A DNA stretch of 64,000 bases from Flavobacterium sp. W4I14 (GTDB taxonomy: Bacteria; Bacteroidota; Bacteroidia; Sphingobacteriales; Sphingobacteriaceae): positions 5,828,001 through 5,892,000 of the forward strand of contig JAUSZU010000001.1 of the NCBI GenBank assembly GCA_030817875.1, given 5' to 3'. Shown here piece by piece: positions 36,705 through 44,982 of the stretch. A program made the translations under genes and the position numbers. The notes below the pieces were generated by a model. It was not told where the DNA came from. It ran no database searches and saw nothing but the letters and a program-made list of their open reading frames with translations. How positions within the stretch are numbered: the first letter of the stretch is position 1; the number at the start of each line of letters is the position of its first letter.

Positions 36705-37727
36705 TTAAGCAGCTATATTATAATTATTTTTATAGCTGGTCTGATTTTTTATAACTGCAGCAACTCTTAATGCTATCTTGTTTCTAACGGCATTAATTAT
36801 GCTCATGCTGTGCTTCCCTTCATTCTTTTTTCTATTGTAATATATTTTGAATTCCTGATTATGTTGAATTAGAGATAATGCACACATATGCAGCAATCTT
36901 TTAAGCTCTTTATTGGCCATCCGGTGTACCCTGGTTTTACCTTTGATACTTATACCGCTACTGTGTTCAAATGGTACAACCCCTGCATAACAGGCCAGTT
37001 CTTTTCCACTGGGCCGACCTGCAAAATTTCCAGTGCAGCCAATCAGGTATACGGCGGTAACATGTCCTATCCCAGGTATACTGAGCAATAATTTGTAGTT
37101 CTGCTTGAAATCCTGGTTTCCTGTGATAATTTTTTTGATCTGATCTTCGAGGTTCTTGATTGACTTGGCTATACCCTCAATTGCATTTTTAAGTGCTTTT
37201 TCAATCAGCTTCTGATGTTCTTTACCATTGACATTGCCAAGTTCTTTTACCGAAACGCTGATGCCAGACCTTTGTTTGAGCAGCTTTGTCCTCGCTGATA
37301 TCAGATCTTTCAGGAGCATCAGCTCGGGATCTAGGGCAGCTGTCGCCTTTAGATCATCCGCTTCCTTAAATGCATAGTTGCATAAACGTATACTATCTAT
37401 TTTATCATTTTTACCCCTTGCTATCCCAAAGCTCCATTTGATATGGGCTGCATTGCCAATATGGATGGGCAGATTTATGTTGCTGCAGAAAGTCCATATT
37501 AAACGGTGATAGATCCCGGTATTTTCCATGACAATCAAGGAGTCCTCATTGAATGTGGTTTTCTGCGATTTCAACCACTTCTCAAATAACTTTATCCCTG
37601 GCGCTGTGTTGTCAAACCGTGCGGTTCCTATCTCCTGTTTTACATGGTTCACAACGGCCATCAATGCAACATCGAAGTGGGGTTTGGAAACATCAATCCC
37701 GATAAAAAATTTTGTAGTGGCAATCAT
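36705..37727 (-). CDS. IS110 family transposase (DEDD)
   Basis: The 340-residue protein has the N-terminal RuvC-like DEDD domain: Asp in FIGIDVSKPHFDVAL, Glu in VMENTGIYH, and Asp residues in KNDKIDSIRLCNYA. The C-terminal Transposase_20 domain contains LLSIPGIGHVTAVYLIG, SGKELACYAGVVPFEHSSG with the conserved Ser, and a basic HRMANKELKRLLHMCAL helix. IS110 recombinases integrate circular intermediates and, in studied members, are guided by a bridge RNA made from the element's non-coding end. All key residues appear present. The frame is intact from start to stop. Confidence 0.93.
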   Translation of the reverse strand: MIATTKFFIGIDVSKPHFDVALMAVVNHVKQEIGTARFDNTAPGIKLFEKWLKSQKTTFNEDSLIVMENTGIYHRLIWTFCSNINLPIHIGNAAHIKWSFGIARGKNDKIDSIRLCNYAFKEADDLKATAALDPELMLLKDLISARTKLLKQRSGISVSVKELGNVNGKEHQKLIEKALKNAIEGIAKSIKNLEDQIKKIITGNQDFKQNYKLLLSIPGIGHVTAVYLIGCTGNFAGRPSGKELACYAGVVPFEHSSGISIKGKTRVHRMANKELKRLLHMCALSLIQHNQEFKIYYNRKKNEGKHSMSIINAVRNKIALRVAAVIKNQTSYKNNYNIAA

Positions 37728-37902
37728 CCTGTTATTTTTTATGTTTGTAATGGTTACCTAATTTTTACCCCATCGATCCTAGTCCTTAATAATGGGTATT
37801 GCCCTAATTGTTATCTGGTCACTAAGGGAAAAAACGGTAGCGGATTGCATCATCTCATAGGTATAAAAACCTTGACGAACTTTAATGTGCCGCTACCGTT
37901 TT
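37728..37902 (-). ncRNA. Candidate IS110 bridge RNA region
   Basis: This is the non-coding end upstream of the transposase, where the guide RNA of IS110-group elements is encoded. It holds a perfect 13-bp inverted repeat around a 46-nt loop (37831-37902) and smaller hairpins such as gggtattgccc (37793-37803). The RNA itself, its loops and its ends are inferred from family knowledge and not shown. Confidence 0.45.
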
Positions 37903-38467
37903 AGGTAATCTGATTTATAATGTAAGCAAAGTAAATACTTGTGATCCTTAAATAAAATATCAAAACAAATCTAAAGGACGACCATTCTATTTGAGTCTGT
38001 CAATGGTAGCGTAGTCAAGGATCTTTAAAATACGAAAAATTACTTTCTTTTTTAATCTCTGATCCGTGCTCAAAAACGAATAACGCAAATGGAAATACAG
38101 ACTATCGATTAGGGGAATAATCTATGCATTCATTTTTAAGTCTCATTTTTTTGAAAAGCGGGGTTCTGCACCAGTAGGTCCAGATAGTCCTGCTGTACAC
38201 TATATTCCCGATTGAAAAAATCGGGAGCTGCCGTTCCCATCAGGTTTATAATCGTAATGCAAGCACTTTAAGATTCCCTGCGCGGTAAAGACGAACTTTC
38301 TATCAGAATCTGTCAATGAGAGTGAAATCGTAGGATCTTTAATAGCTGATAAATGTCTATTCAATAAGCTGAGCCATTCAACGTATGTGGCATATAAATG
38401 ACGCAAATAAGTCGTCCTTTAATTTAAATATGATGCTTTACATTTGTTCAACGCAACCGTTAAAATT
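37903..38467. other. Gap after the IS element, repeat debris
   Basis: It contains ggacgaccattctatttgag and a relative of the ggatctttaaa repeat near 38026, and the 64-bp dispersed repeat at 38185-38247. A 68-codon minus-strand open frame runs through that repeat and is rejected. No gene or clear promoter is seen. Confidence 0.55.
38185..38247. repeat. 64-bp dispersed hairpin repeat, copy 1
   Basis: tagtcctgctgtacactata, a central hairpin cccgatt-gaaaa-aatcggg, then gctgccgttcccatcaggtt. The flanks match 49894-49957 in reverse complement. Confidence 0.75.
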
Positions 38468-39031
38468 ATGAAATTATCAGATAAGATAAAAGAACTTAGA
38501 ACCCAGCATGGTTTCAGTCAGGAGGAACTTGCAAAGCAAACCCAGTTGAGCTTGCGCACCATTCAGCATATCGAACAAAATGAAACGGAGGCAAGGGGAG
38601 ATACCCTGGTCAGGCTGGCACAAGTTTTTGGTTTAAAACCGGTAGATTTAACTCCTCAAACCGAAAAAGAACAGACATACCTTATTCCACTTCTAAATTT
38701 CTCGGCACTAAGTTTTTTTATTTACCCCATATTAGGTTTTATTGTACCCTTAATTTTATGGTATTTTAAACGAAATGGAGACAAAAAGCTAAATGAGACG
38801 GGTAAAAAGTTACTTAATTTTCAAGCTACGTGGACATTGGCCATCTTTTTTGTAAATGCGTTTTCTATGTTAATTAAGGTGATGCATTTTGGAGGAATCT
38901 TTAGGATTTACACTTTTCTAGTCATCATTTATGGTTTCTATGCCTTAAATTTTGTGCTTATTTTATTTAATACCTTTCGGAGCAAGAATTTGAAAGACTT
39001 AATTTATAAGCCAGCAATTCCATTTTTTTAA
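38468..39031 (+). CDS. XRE-type helix-turn-helix regulator fused to DUF4870 membrane domain
   Basis: The product from ATG 38468 is 187 residues; an in-frame TTG upstream at 38444 is less likely. Residues 1-62 are an XRE/HTH_3 domain (IKELRTQHGFSQEELAKQTQLS, RTIQHIEQNETEARGDTLVRLAQVFGL). The rest has about four membrane helices of the DUF4870 type (FFIYPILGFIVPLILWYFKR, LLNFQATWTLAIFFVNAF). This would be a membrane-bound transcription factor, a combination common in Bacteroidota. It is a single gene; its target cannot be told from the context. Confidence 0.85.
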   Translation: MKLSDKIKELRTQHGFSQEELAKQTQLSLRTIQHIEQNETEARGDTLVRLAQVFGLKPVDLTPQTEKEQTYLIPLLNFSALSFFIYPILGFIVPLILWYFKRNGDKKLNETGKKLLNFQATWTLAIFFVNAFSMLIKVMHFGGIFRIYTFLVIIYGFYALNFVLILFNTFRSKNLKDLIYKPAIPFF

Positions 39032-39045
39032 GGACTAAAGCTTGA

Positions 39046-39069
39046 GTGGTCTGTGGAGACACAGACCAC
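39046..39069. repeat. Hairpin gtggtctgt/acagaccac
   Basis: Perfect 9-bp arms around ggagac, just after the XRE-DUF4870 stop. A relative, ggtctgtg/cacagacc, lies at 49593-49611. It may act as a terminator but no T-run follows. Confidence 0.5.
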
Positions 39070-39207
39070 GGCTTATTCGCATGTATTCTACTCGAGAAAT
39101 ACACTCCGTATTTTCCGTGCCTCCGTGGCAAAAATACCTTAAACAAATCATCTCTGTAAAACCGAATTTACAAAGCCAAATGATTTCAATTTTCTATCTT
39201 TATCGAT

Positions 39208-40842
39208 ATGAAATTCATTTTATACAGCCTTTTTCTAGCTATACTTTTCTCTTCTTGTACAGAGAAAGAAGAAGCTGATGTAGTTGTTTATAATGCTAAA
39301 GTTTATACCGTAAACAACAAGTTCGAAACAGTTGAGGCTTTCGCTGTAAAGAATGGTAAAATCCTGGCCCTTGGCAAAAGTGATGATATCAAATCAAAAT
39401 ACGCTGGGAAAGAAGAGATTGACGCCGATGGAAGAGCAGTTTATCCAGGTTTTATAGATGCGCATGCCCATTTTTATGGCTACGGACAAAGTTTGCAGAC
39501 AGCTGATCTTCGAGAAACAAAATCGTGGGATGAAGTGCTTAAACGCTTAGTGGATTTTGCCGAAACGCACCCCGATGGTTGGTTAATCGGCAATGGCTGG
39601 GATCAAAACGATTGGGATAATAAAGCTTTCCCTACTAATGAAAAGTTAACCGCACTTTTTCCTGGTCGCCCGGTATTTTTAAACCGTATCGATGGTCATG
39701 CGGCTATCGCTAATCAAAAAGCGTTGGATGATGCAGGCATTAAAAGCGAACAGAAATTGGTAGGGGGAGATATGCTTACCCAAAACGGAAAGTTAACTGG
39801 TGTTTTAATCGATAATGCCGTAGCTTTAGTAGAGCGTAAAATCCCATCACCAGATGCTAAACTGGCCGAAAAGATATTTATCGATGCGCAGAAAAATTGC
39901 TTTGCCGCTGGCTTAACCACCATTGATGATTGTGGCCTGAGTTATCTGGCTGTCGAATTCATCGAAAAACTGCAGAAAGAAAATAAGCTTAAAATGAGGC
40001 TTTATGTAATGCTTTCTGATGAGCCTGATAATTATAAATATCTTTTTAATCGCGGGCCGATCAAAACCGATCGGTTAAATGTTCGGGCATTTAAGGTTTA
40101 TGCCGATGGCGCTTTGGGATCGCGTGGGGCCTGCCTGTTGCATCCATATAGCGATATGCCAAATAAAAAGGGTTTTCTATTGAGTGATCAAAAACACTTT
40201 GAAGAAGTGGCCAAAAAAATTGCAGCCAATCATTTCCAGATGTGTACCCATGCCATTGGCGATTCGGCCAATCGGGTAATTCTGAATATTTACAATAAAA
40301 TTTTAAAAGGTAAAAACGATCAGCGCTGGCGCATTGAACATGCACAAGTGGTAAATGCCAACGATTTCGATCTTTTTGGAAAAGCGAATATTGTACCTTC
40401 AGTGCAGCCTACGCATGCCACTTCCGATATGTATTGGGCCACACAGCGTTTAGGTGCCGAAAGATTAAAAAGTGCTTATGCTTACAAACAATTGTTAAAA
40501 CAAAATGGTTGGATTCCTTTGGGTACTGATTTTCCGGTCGAAAACATTAATCCATTATTAACGTTTTATGCAGCAACAGTGAGAGAAGATGCAAAAGGTT
40601 TTCCGAAAGGTGGCTTCCAAATGGAAAATGCCTTAACGCCTGAAGAAGCTTTACGTGGAATGACCATATGGGCAGCAAAAGCCAATTTTGAGGAAGAGGA
40701 GAAAGGAAGTTTGGAAAAAGGCAAGTTAGCCGATTTTGTTATGCTCGATCACGATATATTGAAATCAACACCACAAGACATATTAAAAACCAAAGTTTTA
40801 AAAACCTACCTGAACGGAGAAAAAGTATATGAAGCGAAATAG
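39208..40842 (+). CDS. Amidohydrolase (YtcJ/NfdA-like) lipoprotein
   Basis: The 544-residue protein has a lipoprotein signal (LFLAILFSS then Cys at residue 17). An amidohydrolase_3 fold follows: the metal-binding HxH in YPGFIDAHAHFYGYG, a long barrel with GWDQNDWD, LNRIDGHAAIAN, RAFKVYADGALGSRGACLLHPY, the metal His in MCTHAIGDSANR and RIEHAQVV, and Asp in GTDFPVENINPL. It should hydrolyse an amide or related C-N bond outside the cytoplasm; the substrate is unknown. The downstream serine-hydrolase gene overlaps it by 14 nt, so the two are co-transcribed and probably work on related substrates. Confidence 0.87.
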   Translation: MKFILYSLFLAILFSSCTEKEEADVVVYNAKVYTVNNKFETVEAFAVKNGKILALGKSDDIKSKYAGKEEIDADGRAVYPGFIDAHAHFYGYGQSLQTADLRETKSWDEVLKRLVDFAETHPDGWLIGNGWDQNDWDNKAFPTNEKLTALFPGRPVFLNRIDGHAAIANQKALDDAGIKSEQKLVGGDMLTQNGKLTGVLIDNAVALVERKIPSPDAKLAEKIFIDAQKNCFAAGLTTIDDCGLSYLAVEFIEKLQKENKLKMRLYVMLSDEPDNYKYLFNRGPIKTDRLNVRAFKVYADGALGSRGACLLHPYSDMPNKKGFLLSDQKHFEEVAKKIAANHFQMCTHAIGDSANRVILNIYNKILKGKNDQRWRIEHAQVVNANDFDLFGKANIVPSVQPTHATSDMYWATQRLGAERLKSAYAYKQLLKQNGWIPLGTDFPVENINPLLTFYAATVREDAKGFPKGGFQMENALTPEEALRGMTIWAAKANFEEEEKGSLEKGKLADFVMLDHDILKSTPQDILKTKVLKTYLNGEKVYEAK

Positions 40843-42646
40843 ATTGTGTATCCTGGTTGTGGCATTTTGCTGCAATATTTTATGTTTAATGGCCTGCGCA
40901 CAGGAGCATACAGCGAATGAGAAAAAACTAGCTGTTGCCAATGCGATAGCTAATACAACCGTATTATTAAATAATCAGGATGGTATTATTCCCTTAAAAT
41001 CGTTGGAGAAAAAGAATATTGCTTCGGTTAGCCTGAGTTTTGCCTATAGTGCCGTTTTTGATAGTTTGGCGAATAAATATGATAAAATCACTTCATTTTC
41101 TGCCGATTCTTATAAAGATAGCGTGAATCTGAACGATTTAGAAGATGACCTTAAATATTTTAATACCATTTTAATTACTATTGATGATCAAAATGTAAGC
41201 AAAGCCAAATACATTAACTTCATTAACAGTATCAGTAAAAATAAACAGGTAATTATTTCTTTTTTTGGTAACGGGCCAGGTTTAAAATCATTCGATCTGT
41301 TAAAATCGCCGATTATATGGACCGGTCAAAACAATATTGATGCTGCTGCTATTGTGCCACAATATATTTTTGGTGGCATTGCCGCTTCAAAAAAATTAAC
41401 TACTGCTTATTCTGCCCGTTATACCATGGGATCGGGCTATACTACAAGCGCTATCCGTTTAAAATATACTGTACCTGAAGATGCAGGTTTAAATTCAAAC
41501 AACTTAAAAGAAATTGATGCCATTGCTGCTGAGGCCATAGCGCAGAAAGCTACGCCAGGATTAGTGGTTTTGGTGGCTAAGGATGGCAAGGTAATCTTTA
41601 ACAAAGCCTATGGAACGCATACTTATGATACCAATGTACCCGATAAAGTGACCGATATTTTTGATCTGGCCTCAGTAACCAAGGTAACGGCAACAACGCC
41701 GGCAGTAATGCGTTTGTTTGAAGAAGGAAAACTAAAGCTAGACACTAATATTGGCGCTTACATCCCGAAAGCGCGTACCACACCGATGAACAACATTCAG
41801 GTTCGTGAAGTGATGTTGCACCAGGCAGGTTTTATTCCTTATATCCCTTTTCACGATTATGTTAAAACCGGCGATTACAGCAGGGATTCTTCAGCAGCTT
41901 ATCCGACCAAAGTGGCCGATAATTATTATATCAAAAAAGGCTTTTTTAAAGATTTTATGTGGCCTAAAATGTTAAACTCGCCAATAAAAACACGCGGCAA
42001 ATATGTATATAGCGATATCAGCATGTATGTAATGAAAGATATTGTGGAGCATATTAGTGAAGAACCTTTAAATCAATATACCTACGAAAACTTTTACAAG
42101 CCTTTAGGGATGCAAACGGCGGGTTTCTTGCCACGTAACCGCTTTAAACCAGAACAGATTATTCCAACAGAAATGGATACCTATTTCAGGAAGACATTAT
42201 TAGTAGGCTATGTTCACGATCAGGGAGCGGCTTTGGCTGGTGGTGTTTCTGGTCACGCAGGTTTGTTTGCCAGCGCCAACGATCTGGCCATTATTTATCA
42301 GATGCTTTTAAACCGTGGTACTTATGGCGGGGTAGAATATTTCAAGAATTCGACAGTAGATATGTTTACTTCGAAACAATCGAATGTTAGCCGCAGAGGC
42401 TTGGGGTTCGATCGTTGGGATCCGGATACGACTAAACATTACCCGTCTGAACTGGCTTCGCCACAAACTTATGGCCATACGGGGTATACCGGAACCTGTG
42501 TTTGGGTAGACCCATCCCGAGGTTTGGTGTATGTGTTTTTGTCTAACCGTGTTAACCCTACCGTTACGGATAAGCTATCGAACTTAAAAATTAGGGGAAG
42601 GATTCAGGATGTTGTGAATAAAGCTATAGACGAATCGAAAAAATAA
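40829..42646 (+). CDS. GH3 C-terminal-like domain fused to a class C beta-lactamase-type serine hydrolase
   Basis: The 605-residue protein has a signal peptide (VVAFCCNILCLMACAQ). Residues about 35-200 resemble the C-terminal alpha/beta sandwich of family 3 glycosidases: TVLLNNQDGIIPLKSLEKKN and YIFGGIAASKKLTTAYS. The GH3 catalytic barrel is absent. Residues about 225-600 form a beta-lactamase/esterase domain with SxxK at Ser282-Lys285 (LASVTKV), the Tyr motif Y394-S-D, and His550-Thr-Gly (YGHTGYTG). It may act as an esterase or peptidase in the periplasm. It overlaps the upstream amidohydrolase gene by 14 nt. Confidence 0.82.
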   Translation: MKRNRLCILVVAFCCNILCLMACAQEHTANEKKLAVANAIANTTVLLNNQDGIIPLKSLEKKNIASVSLSFAYSAVFDSLANKYDKITSFSADSYKDSVNLNDLEDDLKYFNTILITIDDQNVSKAKYINFINSISKNKQVIISFFGNGPGLKSFDLLKSPIIWTGQNNIDAAAIVPQYIFGGIAASKKLTTAYSARYTMGSGYTTSAIRLKYTVPEDAGLNSNNLKEIDAIAAEAIAQKATPGLVVLVAKDGKVIFNKAYGTHTYDTNVPDKVTDIFDLASVTKVTATTPAVMRLFEEGKLKLDTNIGAYIPKARTTPMNNIQVREVMLHQAGFIPYIPFHDYVKTGDYSRDSSAAYPTKVADNYYIKKGFFKDFMWPKMLNSPIKTRGKYVYSDISMYVMKDIVEHISEEPLNQYTYENFYKPLGMQTAGFLPRNRFKPEQIIPTEMDTYFRKTLLVGYVHDQGAALAGGVSGHAGLFASANDLAIIYQMLLNRGTYGGVEYFKNSTVDMFTSKQSNVSRRGLGFDRWDPDTTKHYPSELASPQTYGHTGYTGTCVWVDPSRGLVYVFLSNRVNPTVTDKLSNLKIRGRIQDVVNKAIDESKK

Positions 42647-42665
42647 AATTTGTTCTGCATCATTC

Positions 42666-42712
42666 AGAGTTGTCAACATTCTAGTTTAATGGCTATTAAA
42701 GTTGACAACTCT
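42666..42712. terminator. Bidirectional terminator hairpin between convergent genes
   Basis: agagttgtcaac (42666-42677) and gttgacaactct (42701-42712) form a perfect 12-bp stem with a 23-nt loop, ending 2 nt before the stop of the minus-strand gene. No long T-run follows. Confidence 0.5.
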
Positions 42713-42713
42713 T

Positions 42714-43559
42714 CTACCTAAAATTGATTGCCAACTTATAAATTATAGTTTTAAGTTCTTCGCTATCACGATCTTCACATAGCAGGAAAGTTGTACTAAG
42801 CTCGTTTTGGCTAAATAAAGTAATGCCTTCGAATTTGTGTTTGCCAGAGATTTTATTGCTGAAGGTTAGCTTCAAAGTCTGCAGGTTAATACTGCCGATA
42901 AAACTGCCCAGAATTTCACCATCGGCATAAGTCGATTTGGTATCTTCGGCAGTAGCAATGAAAAATATTTCATTTTTTACCGATACAACATCGGTAAAAG
43001 AGGATTCAACATGATCAATATTTGGAAGCTTAAAAGGATTGAACTTAGCTTGTGTTGTTTTAGCTAACTCTGCCTCCTGGATATTGAATATACCATTCTT
43101 TGCATCCATTCCATTACCACGGTTAAAAAGTAGCCACTCATTGCCCGTAAAGATTGCGCCTTCGAGGTTAAAGTTCTGATCGTCTATTTTGGCAATAGCT
43201 TTAAGTTTGGTGTAGGTATTAGTCAGGTCTTTCTGAATAACTTTTTGAGTTTCCAGGTCGAATTCGATCATCAGGTTTCTTTTGGGGGTAGAGCCCGAAC
43301 CTAACATGTAGAGCTTATTGTTGTTATGACAAAGGATTTCGAAATCGGGTTTTAAGGATTTAGGTATATTTTCTAACTGATCAAGTGTTTTATCAAACAA
43401 AATCTGAATTTTGCGGAGTTTTTTGGTTTTGATGTTATATTCGTTCAAGTAGCCGCTGTTGTCGCCAATGATATACAGTAAATCTTCGTGAAGGAATAGA
43501 CCCGAAGCAGAGCCAATGCCATCAATCTCGGCAAAAACTTCTAAAGTTGTTGAATGCAT
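42714..43559 (-). CDS. Beta-propeller-like protein of the DUF6929 type
   Basis: The product from ATG 43559 is 281 residues. A farther upstream ATG at 43583 is rejected because it overlaps the terminator of the dioxygenase gene. No signal peptide is seen. Several four-strand repeats are visible (ASGLFLHEDLLYIIGDNSGYLNEYNIKT, FEILCHNNNKLYMLGSGS, NFNLEGAIFTGNEWLLFNRGNG, FTDVVSVKNEIFFIATAED, KHKFEGITLF), suggesting a propeller. I associate this pattern with DUF6929, a family of unknown function. The role is unknown; it is transcribed away from the preceding beta-lactamase-type gene. Confidence 0.6.
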   Translation of the reverse strand: MHSTTLEVFAEIDGIGSASGLFLHEDLLYIIGDNSGYLNEYNIKTKKLRKIQILFDKTLDQLENIPKSLKPDFEILCHNNNKLYMLGSGSTPKRNLMIEFDLETQKVIQKDLTNTYTKLKAIAKIDDQNFNLEGAIFTGNEWLLFNRGNGMDAKNGIFNIQEAELAKTTQAKFNPFKLPNIDHVESSFTDVVSVKNEIFFIATAEDTKSTYADGEILGSFIGSINLQTLKLTFSNKISGKHKFEGITLFSQNELSTTFLLCEDRDSEELKTIIYKLAINFR

Positions 43560-43572
43560 GCTTTGAAAATAA

Positions 43573-43600
43573 CAAAAAAGCACCGGTTTTGGCCGATGCT
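43573..43600 (-). terminator. Intrinsic terminator of the dioxygenase gene
   Basis: On the minus strand agcatcgg and ccggtgct pair over 8 bp with one G-T, followed by a run of six T (complement of 43573-43578). It lies about 65 nt past the stop at 43667 and overlaps the rejected upstream start of the next gene. Confidence 0.65.
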
Positions 43601-43666
43601 TAATATTTTTTCAAATAAGATTGCCACGCCTCGATGAAGAATCGAATCTCGCAATGACGATCTTTT

Positions 43667-44629
43667 TTATTTCTTCAATCCTATTTCTCTTAATCTTTCA
43701 TCCAGATATTCGCCCGCAGTCATATCGCTATAGGCTTTAGGATGTTCAGCATCAATGGTTGATGGCAAGCTTGTTAAATCCATGTCGCTGCGTGGGTGTA
43801 AGAAAAAAGGAACAGAGAAACGAGAGGTTTTCATCAGTTCGCGAGGTGGGTTTACCACTCTATGTGTAGTCGATTTTAATTTATTGTTGGTTAAACGCTG
43901 TAACATATCGCCAACGTTCACCACGATATCAGTGTGATGTGCTTTAATCGGCAGCCATTCATTGCTGCGGGTTAAAACTTCTAAACCGTCTGCACTGGCG
44001 CCAATTAATAAGGTAATCAAATTGATGTCTTCATGCGCACCTGCACGCACCGCATCATCAGGAATGGTTTCAGGATTTTCGATCGGGAAATAATGGATTC
44101 CCCTCAAAATAGAATTTCCGTTATGAACGTGTTTGTCGAAATAATTGATCGGCAATTCCAGGTAAGTAGCAATGGCACGTAATAAATGTGTCCCGTTTTC
44201 TTCCAGTTTTTTATAAATATCGCCGGTTACTTTATTAAATTCCGGTAATTCTTCTAAAACTTCATTGTCAGGGTATTCATTTTTAACTGGATCACCATCA
44301 GTTACTTCCTGGCCAATCTGCCAGAATTCTTTCAAATCTGGTGTTTTAGCCCCTTTAGCAGTTTCTTTACCTGCACTGGTGTAACCACGTTGACCAGCCA
44401 GTTCTGGTTTCTCGTATTTCCTTTTGGTTTCAACGGGAAGCGAAAAAGCAGCTTTAATATTTTCATAAAGCTTGTCAATTAATTCCTGGCTTAAACCATG
44501 ATTGGTAATGGTAACAAAACCCGAATCGTTAAAAGCCCTGCCCAATTCATCAGAAAACTTTTTACGGTCTTCTGCAGAACCATTGATGTAAGAGCCCAAA
44601 TCTAAACAAGGAATATACGGTGTAGACAT
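43667..44629 (-). CDS. Isopenicillin-N-synthase-like 2OG-Fe(II) dioxygenase
   Basis: The 320-residue cytosolic protein has the DIOX_N opening (YIPCLDLGSYINGS, FVTITNHGLSQELIDKLY) and a 2OG-FeII_Oxy core. The iron ligands are His and Asp in GAHEDINLITLLIG and His in STTHRVVNPP, with the 2-oxoglutarate-binding Arg-x-Ser in SRFSVPFF. It should hydroxylate or oxidise a small molecule with 2-oxoglutarate, Fe(II) and O2; the substrate is unknown. It stands alone, with its own terminator downstream and an AT-rich 350-nt gap upstream shared with msrA. Confidence 0.9.
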   Translation of the reverse strand: MSTPYIPCLDLGSYINGSAEDRKKFSDELGRAFNDSGFVTITNHGLSQELIDKLYENIKAAFSLPVETKRKYEKPELAGQRGYTSAGKETAKGAKTPDLKEFWQIGQEVTDGDPVKNEYPDNEVLEELPEFNKVTGDIYKKLEENGTHLLRAIATYLELPINYFDKHVHNGNSILRGIHYFPIENPETIPDDAVRAGAHEDINLITLLIGASADGLEVLTRSNEWLPIKAHHTDIVVNVGDMLQRLTNNKLKSTTHRVVNPPRELMKTSRFSVPFFLHPRSDMDLTSLPSTIDAEHPKAYSDMTAGEYLDERLREIGLKK

Positions 44630-44982
44630 AATTTTATATTTAATGTTTTACGAATTTAAAAAGAATTGTTAATAAGTGTGTTTCGGTTGTGTATTAAGTC
44701 TTTAATAAATTAATATACAGTTTTTTAAGTTATTAACAAAATTTCAAAAGCCAGGTAATAATCGATTGTCACACTAAATCCATTATAATTTAAACGCAAA
44801 CTATAGCTTATTTAATTTCGTATAATTAAGTAGAAAATAACTTGATGAACTGTAAGGTAAATTGATTATTTGCGACTAATAAAATAAAACACACACAATG
44901 AAACCATCATGATTTGCCATCTCAACAATTAGATAAAAAAATCATGATAGCTTCATTACATTTAAAAACAAATAAACACACA
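44630..44982. other. Divergent regulatory gap between dioxygenase and msrA
   Basis: AT-rich. It contains a four-codon upstream reading frame (ATG 44898 to TGA 44912) within acacacaatgaaa, a context repeated at the true msrA start (44977-44986). No -7/-33 pair could be picked out with confidence. Confidence 0.5.

Larger units (their letters stand above)
36705..37902 (-). mobile_element. IS110 family insertion sequence
   Basis: The element consists of one transposase gene (36705-37727) and about 175 nt of non-coding DNA upstream of it, ending near a 13-bp inverted repeat, aaaacggtagcgg (37831-37843) and ccgctaccgtttt (37890-37902). IS110 elements usually lack terminal inverted repeats and target duplications, so exact ends cannot be set from one copy. 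It sits between a cgtcat-type repeat and further repeat debris. The transposase frame is intact, so the copy may be active. Confidence 0.75.

Noticed and set aside
38200..38406. 68-codon minus-strand open frame beside the IS110 element
   Set aside because: Its C-terminal third is encoded by the 64-bp dispersed repeat.
39042..39278. 78-codon plus-strand open frame overlapping the amidohydrolase start
   Set aside because: It overlaps the start of a well-supported lipoprotein gene in another frame and begins in a hairpin repeat.
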